From positions 408,739,942-408,803,941 of the forward strand of contig CAKMRJ010001112.1 in the NCBI GenBank assembly GCA_928212115.1: DNA of 64,000 bases, read 5' to 3'. A model generated the notes under the pieces. It saw only the letters and a program-made list of their open reading frames with translations. It searched no databases and was not told the DNA's origin. Numbering within the stretch: the first letter of the stretch is position 1; each line of letters starts with the position of its first letter. The translations under genes were made by a program, and so were the position numbers. This document shows, one piece after another, positions 31,991-44,400 of the stretch. This stretch comes from Lactuca virosa. Taxonomy: Eukaryota; Streptophyta; Magnoliopsida; Asterales; Asteraceae.

Positions 31991-34500
31991 TCGATTCGTG
32001 TTTTTCGTTTTTCAATTTTTGATCGATTTGCCTCATTGGATCAAATCCGTTTCAACCCCATTGATTGATCCAATTATTTTTGTTTAAGATCAAAACCAAA
32101 ACCATTTTCTCAAAATCGAATTTCACTGTTCATGTAAATCAGGCTAATTTCAATTCATAAATTCATTCATTTTCCGATACTGTTCATGACTATATTTGAG
32201 CCCAGTTGGACAAATTAAGATACTATTCATTGATATAAGCCCAATCATTATTGGTTACTGTTCATCTACCCAAGTCCATTACCGTTCATCGATTAAATGG
32301 ATCCAAAATTGTTGCGCAAAAGAGTATTGATCTTTTATTCTTTTCTAATGACTCTCGCATCCGATACAGTCAATATATAACAAATTGACACTCGATTCAA
32401 GTTAAGATTGGAATCGAGATCAAATTTTAGTTGTGTTCAAGATGAACTGATTTTGGTTGACAGTAAGGTTGATTGTAATCAGAATATGTCGACTTAATTC
32501 GTATCGCATACTAATTGATATTGATCAGTTTGTACACTCGCATTACCGAGTTGTACGTTTGTTCCAAGTTTATTTCCGATCTTCATCTGTTGTTCGTTCA
32601 TCGATTGTTCATTAATCAATTGTTCTTGATTCCCAATTTCATTCCTTCATCTCTAATAATCATTTGTTATTGATTGATAATATGAGTTTAGATATCGATT
32701 TCAGATGATGTGTATATGATGAAATCGATTTTAGACTTAGAAATCGGAAATTGACTCTTTGATCTTGATGAAATTAATCAAGAACTGTCAAAATTTTGTG
32801 AAGAACATGTGAAGAACAGTTGGATAATCATGTTTTGATCTGGATTGTGTCACTAGAAACATCGATTTCGTGTTTGTTGACAGTTAATTTCGAAAAGTCA
32901 AATTCAAAAAGTCAACATTCATGTTCTTGGATGTTGAATGATCTATGCTTGGAGAATCAATGGAGTGAAATCGATGTGGGTCTAACTTCGAAAGTTTGGA
33001 GTCGATTTGGTGAACAGCTGAATGATGGATGCTTGATTGAAAATCAATATGTGAAAAATTGATTTTGGAGTTAAACTGAGATTCGATTTTGGGGTCTCAG
33101 TGTATGTTGATGGCTGAAAAACGAAGTATTGATTTTGATGTCAATATGAGAAGGAATGAAGGCAGTGCAAACGAAATGAACTGGGAACGAACTGAAATCG
33201 ATGATCGATGATTAAGAACTCAAAGCGAAGGTCCTTGCAAGTTAATTGAGAACGAAAACTGTTTGTTTGGAGTTCGATTCATGTTTTGCAATTTCTATTT
33301 GGAATCAAATTTAGATGGTCATAGACGAACAGTTGAAGGACTTTGATTTTTGATTTCGAATGGTTAGGAGTCAATTATTCATGGTCGATAGATGGGTTTA
33401 AGGTGAATGGCTTTTGGAGTCGACGGATTTTGAAAGTTCAATTTTCGAAGTCTGGATGTGTTGATCGACATTAAAAGCTTTAGTTGGGTCGATTGATGAA
33501 CAGATTGGCGACGCGAAGTCAAGAAGGAATGAAATCGATTAATTTTCAAAGTCAGGTATCGGTGTGCTGGGTTGCTTAAAGAACGAATAAGCTCAATTTT
33601 GGGGAATCAATGAGGTTTACAAAAGTTTGGATGAAGTTTCGTACGAAGTGAAGCATGGATAATTTCGTATGAATGGAATTGTCTGAGAAACGAATCGTGA
33701 ACTATCGATGGGTTGGGGATAAAGAACGAACTGGGAAAATTCGATTTAGAGGTTGGATGATTAAGAGGTTACTGTTTATTAAGAGGCTTCGAATGCCTTC
33801 GAATTCGTGTGTTTGGGAAAATTTTCGTATGAAGAGGAGATGCTTTCGTACGAAGCGTTGCAAAATTTCGTATGTTTGGAATGGAAAAGCAAAATTTTCG
33901 AATGTAGTCCCTCAAGTTTCGAATGGTTGACAAATGGAAAAAGGCTTCGTATGAATGATCCAAATTTCGTACGTTTTGATCAAAAAGCAGAATTTTCGAA
34001 TTCAGCCCCTGAACTTTCGAATATTTGGCAACCTCATCAATTAATTGAAGTTTCGAATGTTTGACACTTTTCACCCAAATTCGAAAATTTTATGAAACTT
34101 CGAATGTTTGGGATAACTCTTCGTATGTTTGGAACACAAATGGCAGAATTTTCGAAAATAGTCTCTGAGGCTTCGAATGTTTGGCGGTTCATACCCAAAT
34201 TCGAAAAAGGACTGTTTTTGCTGAAAATTGAAGAAAATGCATTTCAAGCCCCTGCAGTTTGTGCAAATTGACGCTTTCTACCCAGCTTTGGAAAAGGGGG
34301 AGAGTTTTGCATATTTGGCTGTTTTGGGCGCAACGGTCCCTGCAGAATTCAGAAAGTGACGATTTTTACCCGGTTTTTGAAAAATCTTGCAACTTTCACC
34401 CAAAAAGTCAAAAATTTTCATAAATTGGAAATTTTTTGTGGCTTTTTCGTGATTGTTTTTCCGTGCAAGATTTTTGGTGATTCATTTTTGGTACACATCA
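31991..34500 (+). other. E7 non-coding spacer before the polypurine tracts
   Basis: About 2.5 kb without a plausible gene. The right third (33,640-34,210) is filled with dispersed TTTCGAATGTTTGG, TTCGTATGAA and TTCGTACGAA words, described separately. It would lie between pol and the 3' LTR of the parental element. Confidence 0.6.
33640..34210 (+). repeat. Dispersed TTCGAATGTTTGG / TTCGTATG words
   Basis: More than ten copies of TTCG(A/T)ATG(T/A)(T/A)T-like words, several embedded in the palindromes TTCGTACGAA or TTCGAA, occur irregularly over about 570 bases. This is not a clean tandem array. Confidence 0.6.
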
Positions 34501-34737
34501 AGGGGGAGTATCGTGAAGACTATTCCTCGGGCGCTTCTCACCCTTAGTGGGTTTTATAATCATTTTTTTGATTATAAAAAGGGGGAGAATGATGGGTATT
34601 CGAAGCTTCTCGGGTTTGTCGGATATTCATTAGCGGATTTGAAGACCGGTGTTTCTTCGAGGGGGAGTTTGGTCTTGATCGCGCGAGCTCGTTGGATACT
34701 GAAGCCGAGATATCCAATCGTAACTTTGAGGGGGAGA
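34501..34737 (+). promoter_or_regulatory. E7 four polypurine tracts
   Basis: AGGGGGAG at 34,501-34,508, 34,580-34,588, 34,660-34,667 and 34,729-34,737, spaced about 70-80 bases. The last one adjoins the LTR and is the functional primer by position. Confidence 0.9.
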
Positions 34738-34738
34738 A

Positions 34739-35029
34739 TGTTAGGGTGCAAAGTCACTCTTGGATGTAGTGGTTTTAGGCTTTCCCCTTTGTATGTGTAA
34801 ATGGGTTGAATATTTCCTATAAATAGGAAGTGAGTGACTCCCATTATGTAAGGAACCATTTGGAGTGTTAGACTAGAGAGAGAAATTGTGTACAAACCCA
34901 TTTGTATATCCTTTCTAGATCTAATATGAGCTTACAAAGATTTATTTACTCCTTGTGTTCTTGATTTTACATGATGATTCACTAGATCTTTATAATTCCG
35001 CACATGCCATCATAATCAAAACTACAACA
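34739..35029 (+). repeat. E7 3' LTR, 291 bp
   Basis: Starts TGTTAGGGTG after the last polypurine tract and ends ...ACTACAACA where E6 LTR sequence resumes. TATA box TATAAATA at 34,818-34,825. Confidence 0.85.
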
Positions 35030-36134
35030 CATGCACGTAAAGTTGGTAACTTTACGTGATAAACCACCTCAAGGAAGTCAGATCTAAGTTTTGGGATAAT
35101 AATGTCTTAATCGATTAAGAGCTAAAAAAGTGAAGTTGGCCAATCAGGGGGAGTACGTTGGGCGTACAAGCCCTTATGCGTGTACGCTTAGCGTACAAGC
35201 TGAGAACGCCCCGCGTACTCAGCAGTGGGTTGCGGATGTTTGGGCCTTCGGTTTTGGGCTTCATTTTGGAGCCTAGGAGTTTAGGGCTGTATTTTGGGCC
35301 ACTAGATTATTGTTTTGGGCTAAGGATGTTTTTGGACTTGTTTTGTGGGCCTTAAGTATTATGAGTTGGGCCTTTGGGCCTTAGGGCCCATTATTGTGTT
35401 TGGGCCAAGAATGATTAAGCCCATTAAGGGTAAAGTGAAGGGGGGACCTTGACCTTAGGAATTGGTTTGGAATTTAGGCCCATAGTCATGATTGTAACCC
35501 ATTCCAAATTAGGGTAATTTGTTTATGTTCAGTGTGGGATTTACCAAGGTGAGTCTCCTCCCTGTATCCATGGGTCAAAGGCACCAAGGCTAGCCCACCA
35601 TCCAGTTATGTAGCATGCTAGTTTTTGTACGATATATGTATTGTGTTTGCATGATCAAATTGAAATATACCCCAGGGCAGGGATGAATATGGCATGACAG
35701 GTAGAAATATACCCCAGGGCGGGGCCCATTATGATATGTTTGGGTTGAAATATACCCCCGGTCGGGGTCCAATATGATATGATCGGGATGAAATATACCC
35801 TAGGGCGAGGCCCAGGGTGGGGCCCATACTTGCTTTTTAGGTTGCAATATACCCTAGGGCTTGGCCCAGTTGTATGTTTAGTATATGGTATTCTCGGGAA
35901 AACTCACTTAGCTTTTGCTTACAGTTTGTATTGTGGTTTTAGGTACTTCCGGTACTAAGGGGAAGGGCACGACTTGATAGCGCAACATTCACTCCCCACC
36001 ATTTTTCGCATCTACAATTATTGTCACTCTGATGATTTTACATGGTGATGATGATGTAATGGATTTTGGAATAAAACTTATGATTGTAAACCTTAATTAA
36101 AAATGAAAAATTTTCTCCTGTTTTTTGGGTTGTT
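35030..36134 (+). repeat. E6 3' LTR, right-hand 1.1 kb
   Basis: Collinear with 25,550-26,731 of the 5' LTR, including the GTACGCTTAGCGTAC-type motifs, the minisatellite (35,650-35,875) and the end GGGTTGTT. The terminal ACA is missing and the (AT)n run of the 5' copy is absent. Confidence 0.9.
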
Positions 36135-36406
36135 CTATGTATGCTGATTTAATTGTAATCTTTTTAAGATGATAATAATTTGACAGTGGAATTCTATCCG
36201 GTGGAATTCTTAGACTCACTCTCTGTAAGTAGTTTACCCCTCACTACCTTCAGTTAAAAGACGGATACCCGATAATAGTATTACAAAATATTCACCCATC
36301 AAATGAATTTTGTAATGGCACCAAATTGATATGCAATTTTTTCAGCATAATATCAGTAATGTGAAAATAGTTCTTCGTCAACATGTTAGGAAGAAGATAT
36401 TTTGCC

Positions 36407-36471
<65 letters not shown>

Positions 36472-36777
36472 AAAATCGGTAATCTCGCATGGGAAACTTT
36501 TCGTTGCACTATCTAGTAATTACATGTACGTTGTTCTGAGTTTTTTTAGTTATTATGATTGATGACTAAATGTTCACAAAGTTGTTAATGAAAGTTTTAA
36601 AAGAAATTACATAAATCGTGGCTATGGTTTCCCAGATTCTTGGTTTTCATTCTGAACTTTTTTTTATTACATATATTGTCTAGATGGTTTTCGTCCTGAA
36701 AAAAAAAGTAGTTGTCAAACCAAAGTATAAGCCACCCGCCGCATTACAAAGGTAGACGGGTAGTGTGTGTGTGTGTC

Positions 36778-36813
<36 letters not shown>

Positions 36814-36819
36814 AACAAA
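36135..36819. other. Intergenic, microsatellites only
   Basis: Contains a perfect (AT)n tract at about 36,410-36,468 and a GT/AT/AC compound repeat at about 36,762-36,812. No gene seen. Confidence 0.7.
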
Positions 36820-37053
36820 ACTGCAAAAATGGTCTTTGTGGTTTGCGACTTTTTCTGAAAAATGGTCCAAACCATGAAAGTTGCAAATTAGTGGTCCTTT
36901 TAAGCATGTTTGTATGTTGTTTTTGTCCCTTTAAAAAATGAAATTACTAAATTGATCTTATTATATTTATTTTCCATTATTTTTTTTCTATATGTATTTA
37001 TATATATTAAATAAAGATAAGGTCCCACTTACCCACCCCATCTCTCTCACGCT

Positions 37054-37110
<57 letters not shown>

Positions 37111-37112
37111 CC
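36820..37112 (+). repeat. Dispersed CT-rich repeat, left copy
   Basis: Begins with AAAATGGTC(T/C)TTGTGGTTTGC-type text, passes through CTTATTATATTTATTTTCC and GGTCCCACTTACCCACCCCATCTCTC, and ends in a long (CT)n run (37,050-37,106). A related sequence lies inverted at about 60,300-60,540, so the two copies bracket the split LRR gene. Confidence 0.6.
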
Positions 37113-37165
37113 ATTTGATTAATTGTTTAGCAAACAAATAAACAAAGACCCACATTCACACATAG

Positions 37166-37264
37166 TTAAATCTCTTCAACAACAAATTTTACAGACTGTT
37201 ACCAGAATATCTAGGTGAAACTTCCAATTTGGAAGAGTTTGATGTGTCTGTTAACCAACTTTAT
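37166..37264 (+). pseudogene. LRR receptor-like gene fragment, left piece
   Basis: Thirty-three open codons read as a leucine-rich repeat: LFNNKFYRLLPEYLGETSNL followed by EEFDVSVNQLY, with the LxxLxLxxNxL spacing. An in-frame TAG lies just upstream at 37,163. The LRR continues, in consistent register, at 59,364 beyond E8. The family resembles the extracellular domain of plant LRR receptor kinases (class XI style), which bind peptides at the cell surface. No signal peptide or kinase domain is present in the window. Confidence 0.7.
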
Positions 37265-37440
37265 GATGAGGTAATTTCAATTTTAACCCTATGTATGAAA
37301 AATATTACATTTTGGCCCTTGTGCATGAGAAGGATTGCAAAATGGCTCATAGTGGCATTTTGGTAATTTTGGGTCGGGACTTATTACGTTGGGCGTACGC
37401 TTCGTATGCAAGGCATACATGGGAAGAACTTAGTATGTTG
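37264..37440 (+). repeat. E8 5' LTR, first part
   Basis: Matches 53,956-54,130 of the 3' LTR from TGATGAGGTAATTTC on. The first 13 bases of the LTR are absent at the junction with the LRR gene. The last five bases, TGTTG, are the left E9 target duplication. Confidence 0.88.
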
Positions 37441-37619
37441 TGTAATGCCCGTGTTTCTAGGCTAGGCATTAATATTGACATTATAGTCTAGGTTAACCTT
37501 TGTGACTCATTTTGGAGAAATGAAAAGGAATTATGTGAATATTATGTGTTTTATGTGTTTTATGCTTAATTATTAGGGTTTAATTAATTAAGAATAAAAA
37601 TGAGCGTCAAAATTAAATT

Positions 37620-38225
37620 TTAGATAAAGCCGATATCTATTAAGAAACTTGTAGTGGGCGTGACAAGGATTACGGATATATAAAGAATGCCGAAATCCGA
37701 GTTATAACGAAGAAGTTATGACTTGTCGAAGTTTCGCGACAAACCGGCACGGGGCCGAATGTCGTAAAAAGTGAGTTTTCGATAAACTACTTTTTAGCCT
37801 TAGTGATCTAAACGAAACTCGTAGTGTTCGTTAAACCGAGAGTAAGTATAAAAAGAACGCCCAAATCTGACTTCGTATGAGGAAGTTATGATTTTTCGAA
37901 GTTTCAGCTTAGCAGTAGACAGCTAAAAACTCGAATTTTAGATCGAGTGATTTTTAGCCGACACGACCTAAACGAGAATCGAAGGTCTCGTCATTAGTAG
38001 CTCAACGGTAAAAAGTCTGACGAAAACGTACGTCGGATGAAGAAGTTATGAATTTTTAACGGATTTCCTGTCCCGGTTTGTTAAAAATAATAATATAAAA
38101 ATTAAAGTCAAAATTAGCCGACAAAGTCTAAACGAAAGTTGTAGAGCGTAATTTTACCTACGCGTGCATATAAAAAACGTCAAAAACGGAGCTCGTATGC
38201 GAAAGTTATGGATTTTAGAAGTTTT
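37620..38225 (+). repeat. 165-bp degenerate tandem repeats in E9 LTR
   Basis: Four units, each holding a CTAAACGAAA(C/G)T-like start, an ATATAAAGA/TATAAAAAGAACG-like element and the core GAAGTTATG (ending at 37,720, 37,890, 38,050 and 38,210), and three of them a TTTTTAGCCGAC-like boundary. The first core is a near palindrome, GTTATAACGAAGAAGTTATG. The 3' LTR has the same array at 44,930-45,530. Confidence 0.8.
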
Positions 38226-38615
38226 TGCACAAAAATCGAGAAAATTCGCATAGTCACGTTTTTGCCACGTCACCCTCGCTTAGATCGTGCCATGTGTCCG
38301 AAATTGGTGAGTCATGTGAGCCACGTGTCCGAGCTGTTGAGTCATCCGAGCTGCTGAGTCATCCGAAGGGGTCCACTAGGAGTCCGACGCGTGTCCTATT
38401 CCTCGTGTCCGAGCCTTCGCGAGAGTGCCACGAACCCTCTCTACTTCGAACCCTAGGCCGCGGTCCAATCAGGAGGGGACACGGAGGCTTCGCATGCGCA
38501 GATCACGTGCGAGCACATACGCACCCTCGCCCAGCTGCTGCCGCGTGGCCTTCGCTCCTGATGCCACCTGCCTTCGCATGCTGACTCCTCTCCTTCTAAG
38601 ACCGACTTCGGACCC

Positions 38616-38623
38616 TATAAATA
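38616..38623 (+). promoter_or_regulatory. E9 LTR TATA box
   Basis: TATAAATA downstream of the GC-rich U3. The equivalent in the 3' LTR is at 45,903-45,910, from which outward transcription into E8 and beyond is possible. Confidence 0.75.
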
Positions 38624-39809
38624 GAAGGGTCATGCGAGCCTTCTCGGTTACTTTTGGAGTTTTGCCATTTTAAGCCCCTTTCTTCATATTTTCTTCATCT
38701 TAACATCCCCCAAAGCCCCGGTATCGATTATAACCCCCGGAATACGCCACGAAGAGCCCGAGAAGCCCGGCAAATTTATATTTTCGGTTTCGAAGCCCGA
38801 CCCTCGCAGAGCCCGGTTTCTGAATAAAACTCCCGGTTTTATTAGAAACAAACGTTTTAGGAAACGAATTTCTGCCCGATTTTCATCAAAACAAGTGACT
38901 GTATAGTCACTTTCATTTTACACATAGATATGAAGTATTTACCTTATAATACGTGCTATGTGTAAATATATTAATTGTTTATTTGAAGTGACTGTTGAGT
39001 TGATGTTTTATACAAGTTTTAAACTGTATAAGTATTTTTATCTACAAATATGTTGGGTAGAACATGGGTAGATAGTGATGTGTGATAAAATAAAAGTAAT
39101 GAGAGGCCTCGATGTGATTTGTGATTCAGTCATCTAGCGGAGTTTGGATGACGACCACGGACTTTCTAGACAGTGCAGTGGGAAACATTAGCAGGTCCGC
39201 AACCTGTAGGTGTTAATGTTACTAGAGTGTTCATTCTCTGTACTCCATCCCCCTCATGGTTGCCTTTAGGACATGTATGGCTGAGGAAACCCCTTAGCAG
39301 TAGTGTCCATCCCGATGATATTCTTTAGGCTAGGTCCCTTGTGATAAGTGTTTAGGGACGTAAAGTGAGGATAACGGGAACGGGTAATCAGGGTTATTGT
39401 TGATTGGTGAACTTAATAAGTTTATTATTACTGTGGGTTGAAAACCCTATATGCTCACCAGGCTCCCAAGCCTGACCCACTCACCTTTTTATGTTACAGG
39501 TAGTGGACCCCGAGCATAGTCGGAGGACGATGAGAGATTTTGGATTATAGGCCAGTAGTTGTAAATAACTGTTAAAAGGCTTATAATGTCTTGTTTATGC
39601 TTTTGATCTGTATCGGAAAATGACATCCCGAGGTTTTGATATGAAATGAAATTATATATTTCTTAAAGAAAGGTTTTGACAAACTTTTATCATATTTTGT
39701 ATTGGGGACCAATTCCGCAACATCTTTTAAAAAGATTTCTCTGATTTTACTTTAAAAAGCATAAATTAAATTGGTCTTTTCTGGCCGAGAAATTAGGGGA
39801 TGTCACAGT

Positions 39810-39821
39810 TGGTATCAGAGC
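39810..39821 (+). promoter_or_regulatory. E9 primer binding site (initiator tRNA-Met)
   Basis: TGGTATCAGAGC two bases after the LTR end. The following 39,822-40,174 is untranslated leader with no ORF of note. Confidence 0.95.
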
Positions 39822-40174
39822 ATTAGTTTAAGCGAACTAAGAAATTGTAGGATTTCTGGACTTAAACTTAGAATGCTAAGTGTTGATTGTGAGATGAGTG
39901 TCTACCATATTTTAGACACGAGCACTAGTTTATTTTAGGAAAGATGCCTAAAATGCCCTTATGTGCTAAATGCTATGTGTTTTCCATGTGTGCCATTATT
40001 TGTTCGGATCTATGGTCTGTTGCCGACCGGATCTGGAAACCTTATGTGTGTAGGATTCTAACCGTACGATTACGAGATTAGAACTAACATATAAACGTTT
40101 CGGAGTGATAAGGGAATTGAAATGTCTAACAAGGATAAACACCTAAATTCGCCTTATTCGGTATATAGATTGTA

Positions 40175-41431
40175 ATGGCAAGAACTCGTAGTGGAGTTGC
40201 AAATGCCAACGGAAATAGGGACCAACAGCCTCAACCTCAAGTAGTTGAGCAAGCACCTGTTGTAGGAGCTACACCTGAGCCAATGACGATGGCTGGGGTA
40301 CAAGCAATGATGCAGATGATGTTAGATCGCCAGATGGAGGAGACAAGGCGATTACTACAACAGCATAGGGAAGAGACTACGATACCTGTTGAACAGCCCG
40401 TAGTGAATGAAGGGCAATCAGTAGGAGGGAACTATAGTGAGACTCTTGTTCAAGCCAACCCACCGATAGTTACACAAAATAACTAGGATGGAGGAGCTGA
40501 TGGACGCGGGTGCAAATATAAAGATTTCATGGCATCTAAACCACCATGTCTATCTGGAAGTCCGACACCGGTGGAAGTCATGAATTGGATCTCCGAAATG
40601 GAGACGATGTTTGAAAGTTGTGAGTGCAGCGACAAACAAAAGACCGCACTTGCAATTCCTCTGTTAAAGTCTGGTGTGTTGAGCTGGTGGAAGTTACTAG
40701 CTGATTCGATGCCCAAGGGAGAAGCTAGTAAGATGTCTTGGGAAGACTTTGTGCTACAACTGAAATTGCAATACTGCTCAGAGCAGGACCTTCTGGAAAT
40801 TAATAATGAGTTCCAGAATTTAAAGAAGGGAAAGATGAGCGTTACTGAATACGCTGCTAGTTTTACAGAAAAGCTGAAGTTTGTTCCTTATCTAGTTCCA
40901 ACTGAACTCTCTAAGGTTAACAAGTTTGCCCTTGGATTACCAGCGGACTTTGGTCCGATGGTAAAACGAGAGCAACCACTTTGAAAGCCGCCATCTGGGC
41001 TACTAAGAATGTGGAGGTTCAGATCATAGAGAAGGGTCTGGAGAGGGCAGAAGTTGGTGAAAAGAGAAAATTTGAAGGAACTTCAGGTTCCAACAAGAGA
41101 AGCAAATTTTCTAGGTCTAAGAAGTTTGGAGGAGGAGGTGGTGAAGTGAAATGGTGTGAGAAGTGCAAGAAAAAGCACTCTGGGAAATGTAGTGAAGAGG
41201 TGACTTGCTTCAAATGTGGAAAGACTGGGCATTATGCCAACGTGTGTCCGGCTGACAAGAGGGTATGTTTTGAGTGCCATGAAGTAGGGCATGTTTTAAA
41301 GACTGTCCAAAGAGGAAGGATGCAGCAAAGCCCAATCTACCACCAAAGCCGAAGGCGAGAGCCTTTCAGATGACCTTGAAGCTGCAAAAGAAGAAGTCGA
41401 TGTCGCTTCAGGTACCTTTCTCGTAAACGAA
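40175..41431 (+). pseudogene. E9 gag, one stop and several frameshifts
   Basis: ATG 40,175 (MARTRSGVANANG), a Gln/Pro-rich N-terminus, then TAG at 40,484-40,486 where Gln is likely. The same frame continues with the capsid-type domain (CKYKDFMASKPPCLSG, WWKLLADSM) to a TGA at 40,982-40,984 caused by an apparent two-base GA duplication just upstream. The next frame holds the CFKCGKTGHYANVCP knuckle and the start of a second knuckle, then two more single-base losses (near 41,296 and about 41,370) precede the pol frame. There is no intron-like interval between gag and protease. Confidence 0.85.
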
Positions 41432-44400
41432 TTGCCTGACCAAATTTTGTTTGATTCTGGAGCCAATTACTCCTTTATATCGCATGAATTTGGTAGAAAA
41501 CTAGCTTTGCCTGTAGATAGACTAGTTAATGCCTTATTAGTCGAGATTGCTAGTGGCAAGTTTGTACCTGTTAGCCATCGTATGAAAAATATCCTCATTA
41601 ACTTGGATGGGAATAAGTTCCACGAGGAATTATTGCTTATCGAGTTAAATGGATTCGACATCGTTTTAGGAATGGATTGGCTTAGCGCCAATGACGCCAA
41701 GATATTATGTAGGAAGAAGATAGTAAAAGTAAACCCGCCAGGGAGAGAGTCGTTTATGGTGTATGGAGACAAACGCAGAGTAAACTCTGGAATCATTTCC
41801 CTAATGAAAGCCAGAAAGTGTTTGGCCAAGGGATGTACATCATATCTAGCGTTCGTGATCGATGCTCAGAAGGAAAAGAAGGAGGTGCAGGATATTCCGG
41901 TGGTGTGTGATTATCCGGAAGTCTTTCCCGAAGATCTTCTCGGATTGCCCCCTGATCGACAAGTAGAATTTTGTATCGACTTGTTACCAGGAACGACGCC
42001 GATAGCAAAAGCACCATATCGATTAGCACCAACAGAGATGAAAGAACTTATGACACAACTTCAGGAGTTATTGGACAAAGGTTTCATTCGACCTAGTTCA
42101 TCACCCTGGGGAGCCCCTGTGTTATTTGTAAAGAAGAAAGACGGGAGCATGAGAATGTGCATCGATTACAAAGAGCTGAATAAAGCGACGATAAAGAACA
42201 AGTACCCGTTGCCAAGGATCGATGACTTGTTCGATCAGTTGCAAGGATCGAGCTATTTTTCGAAGATCGATCTTAGGTCGGGGTACCATCAACTAAAGGT
42301 GAGGGAGCAGGATATCGAGAAGACTGCGTTCAGAACAAGATATGGACACTATGAATTTTTGGTTATGTCGTTCGGATTAACCAATGCCCCAGCAGCTTTC
42401 ATGGATTTGATGAACAGGGTTTGTAAACCATACCTTGATAAATCCGTGATAGTATTCATAGATGATATCTTGATCTATTCGAAAAGCAAGCAGGAGCATG
42501 AAAAGCATCCGCGTGAGGTGCTAGAAGTCCTGAAGAAGGAGAAGTTGTATGCAAAGTTCTCCAAATGTAAATTTTGGATTCAAGAAGTCCAATTTTTAGG
42601 TCATGTGGTTAACCAAGAAGGAATAATGGTTGACCCAGCAAAGATTGAAGCTGTGATGAAGTGGGAACAACCAAAAAGTCCTACGGAGATTAGAAGCTTT
42701 TTAGGATTAGATGGATATTATCGAAGATTTATCCAAGGCTTTTCTTCGATCGCTACTCCATTAACGGCTTTGACCCACAAAGGAGCTACTTATGCTTGGA
42801 ATGAGAAGCATAAGGAAGCCTTTGAGAAGTTGAAGAAGAGACTATGTGAAGCACCGATTCTTTCGTTACCTGAAGGAGTTGATGACTTTGCAGTCTATAG
42901 TGATGCCTCTGGAGTTGGGTTAGGATGTGTTCTGACCCAAAGGGATAAAGTGATCGCGTATGCATCGAGGCAATTGAAAGAGCATGAAAAGAACTACCCC
43001 ACTCATGATCTGGAGTTGGCAGCGGTAGTATTCGCCTTAAAGATATGGAGGCATTATCTTTATGGTACTAAGTGTAAACTTTTCACTGATCATAAGAGTC
43101 TTCAATATCTCTTTAATCAGAAGGAATTGAACATGAGACAGCGGCGCTGGCTGGAACTACTCAAGGACTACGACTGTGAGATACTTTACCACCCTGGTAA
43201 AGCAAATGTTGTTGCTGATGCTCTCAGTCGGAAGGTAAATCTTGAAAAGAGAAGGCCAAGAGCGTTGAGAATTGAAGTTGTCTCGACAATTGTGGAAAGT
43301 ATAAAGAAAGCTCAGGAGGAAGCTTTAGAGAAAATTGACCGGAAGGAGGAACGTTTGGGCAAAACGTTGGTGTTTGATACAAACGGTGAAGGATTGAAGG
43401 TATTGAAAGATAGTACTTGGGTACCTAAGACGGGAGGAGTAAGAGGTCTTCTGATGGAAGAAGCTCACAAAACCATGTACTCGATTCATCCCGGCAGTAC
43501 GAAAATGTATAGGGACCTAAAACCCTATTACTGGTGGCCGACGATGAAGCTCGATATTGCTAAGTATGTGGCCGAGTGTGTAACTTGTGCTAGGGTTAAG
43601 GCACAACATCAGAAACCGTATGGGAGTTTAGAACCTTTACCTGTACCCATGGGTAAATGGGAAGATATCACTATGGATTTTGTGACTAAACTGCCCAGAA
43701 CAAGGAACGGTCACGACATGATTTGGGTGGTCGTTGATCGCTTCACTAAGAGTGCGCATTTCATAGCCGCTAATGAGAAATGGTCTATGGATAAACTTGC
43801 GAATTCTTATGTGAAGGAAATTGTGAGGCTACACGGTGTTCCGTTAACGATTGTATCCGATCGTGACAGCCGTTTTACCTCAAGGTTTTGGAGGAGTCTA
43901 CAAGAGGAATTGGGTACCAAGTTGTGTTTGAGTACAGCTTACCATCCGCAAACCGATGGTCAGAGCGAACGAACGATTCAAACATTGGAGGATATGCTGA
44001 GAGCATGTACCCTAGAATTCCAAGGTAACTGGGATGAACACTTACCTCTAGTAGAATTTTCCTATAATAATAGTTTCCACTTAAGCATCAAGATGGCACC
44101 TTATCACGCTTTGTATGGAGAAAAGTGTCGAACGCCATCATGTTGGCTGGAAGCTCGGGAAAAGCAGTTTATGGGACCTGAGATAGTCCATCAAACTGCT
44201 GAAAAGTTGAAAGTGATAAGGGAAAGGATGTTAGCTGCTCAAGATCGACAAAAGAGTTATGCTGACAAGAAAAGACAACTGATATCCTTCGATGTTGGAG
44301 ATTCGGTTTTACTTAAAGTCTCGCCGTGGAAGAGACTTATAAGATTTGGTAAGAGAGGAAGGTTGAGTCCAAGGTTTATTGGACCATTTAAAGTTCTTCA

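Larger units (their letters stand above)
30817..35029 (+). mobile_element. E7: 3' part of a Sirevirus-like Copia element
   Basis: Recognised by four AGGGGGAG tracts (34,501; 34,580; 34,660; 34,729) in the last 240 bases before an LTR that begins TGTTAGGG. Multiple polypurine tracts in the region before the 3' LTR are a feature I know from Sireviruses. There is no pol in this copy. Its left edge is the junction with E6 near 30,817 and its right edge is the E6 3' LTR. Confidence 0.75.
24934..36134 (+). mobile_element. E6: decayed Ty3/gypsy element interrupted by E7
   Basis: 5' LTR, primer site, gag, protease, RT and RNase H are present and decayed. The sequence leaves the Ty3 pol near 30,816, before integrase, and Ty3 sequence resumes at 35,030 in the middle of the 3' LTR. 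E7 fills the gap. I infer that E7 inserted in the E6 3' LTR and a later deletion removed the rest of pol, the first half of that LTR and the left part of E7. No target duplication is recoverable because the 3' LTR lacks its last bases. Confidence 0.85.
37441..39807 (+). repeat. E9 5' LTR, 2,367 bp
   Basis: TGTAATGCCC...GATGTCACA. It contains a tandem array of about 165-bp units (37,620-38,225), a GC-rich stretch (38,230-38,600) and a TATA box (TATAAATA, 38,616-38,623). The ORFs read through the GC-rich part are by-products of composition. Confidence 0.96.

Noticed and set aside
38225..38584. ORFs in the GC-rich part of the E9 LTRs (also 45,529-45,960)
   Set aside because: They are in U3 of an LTR, upstream of its TATA box, and exist because of local GC content. 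The two LTR copies differ in frame.
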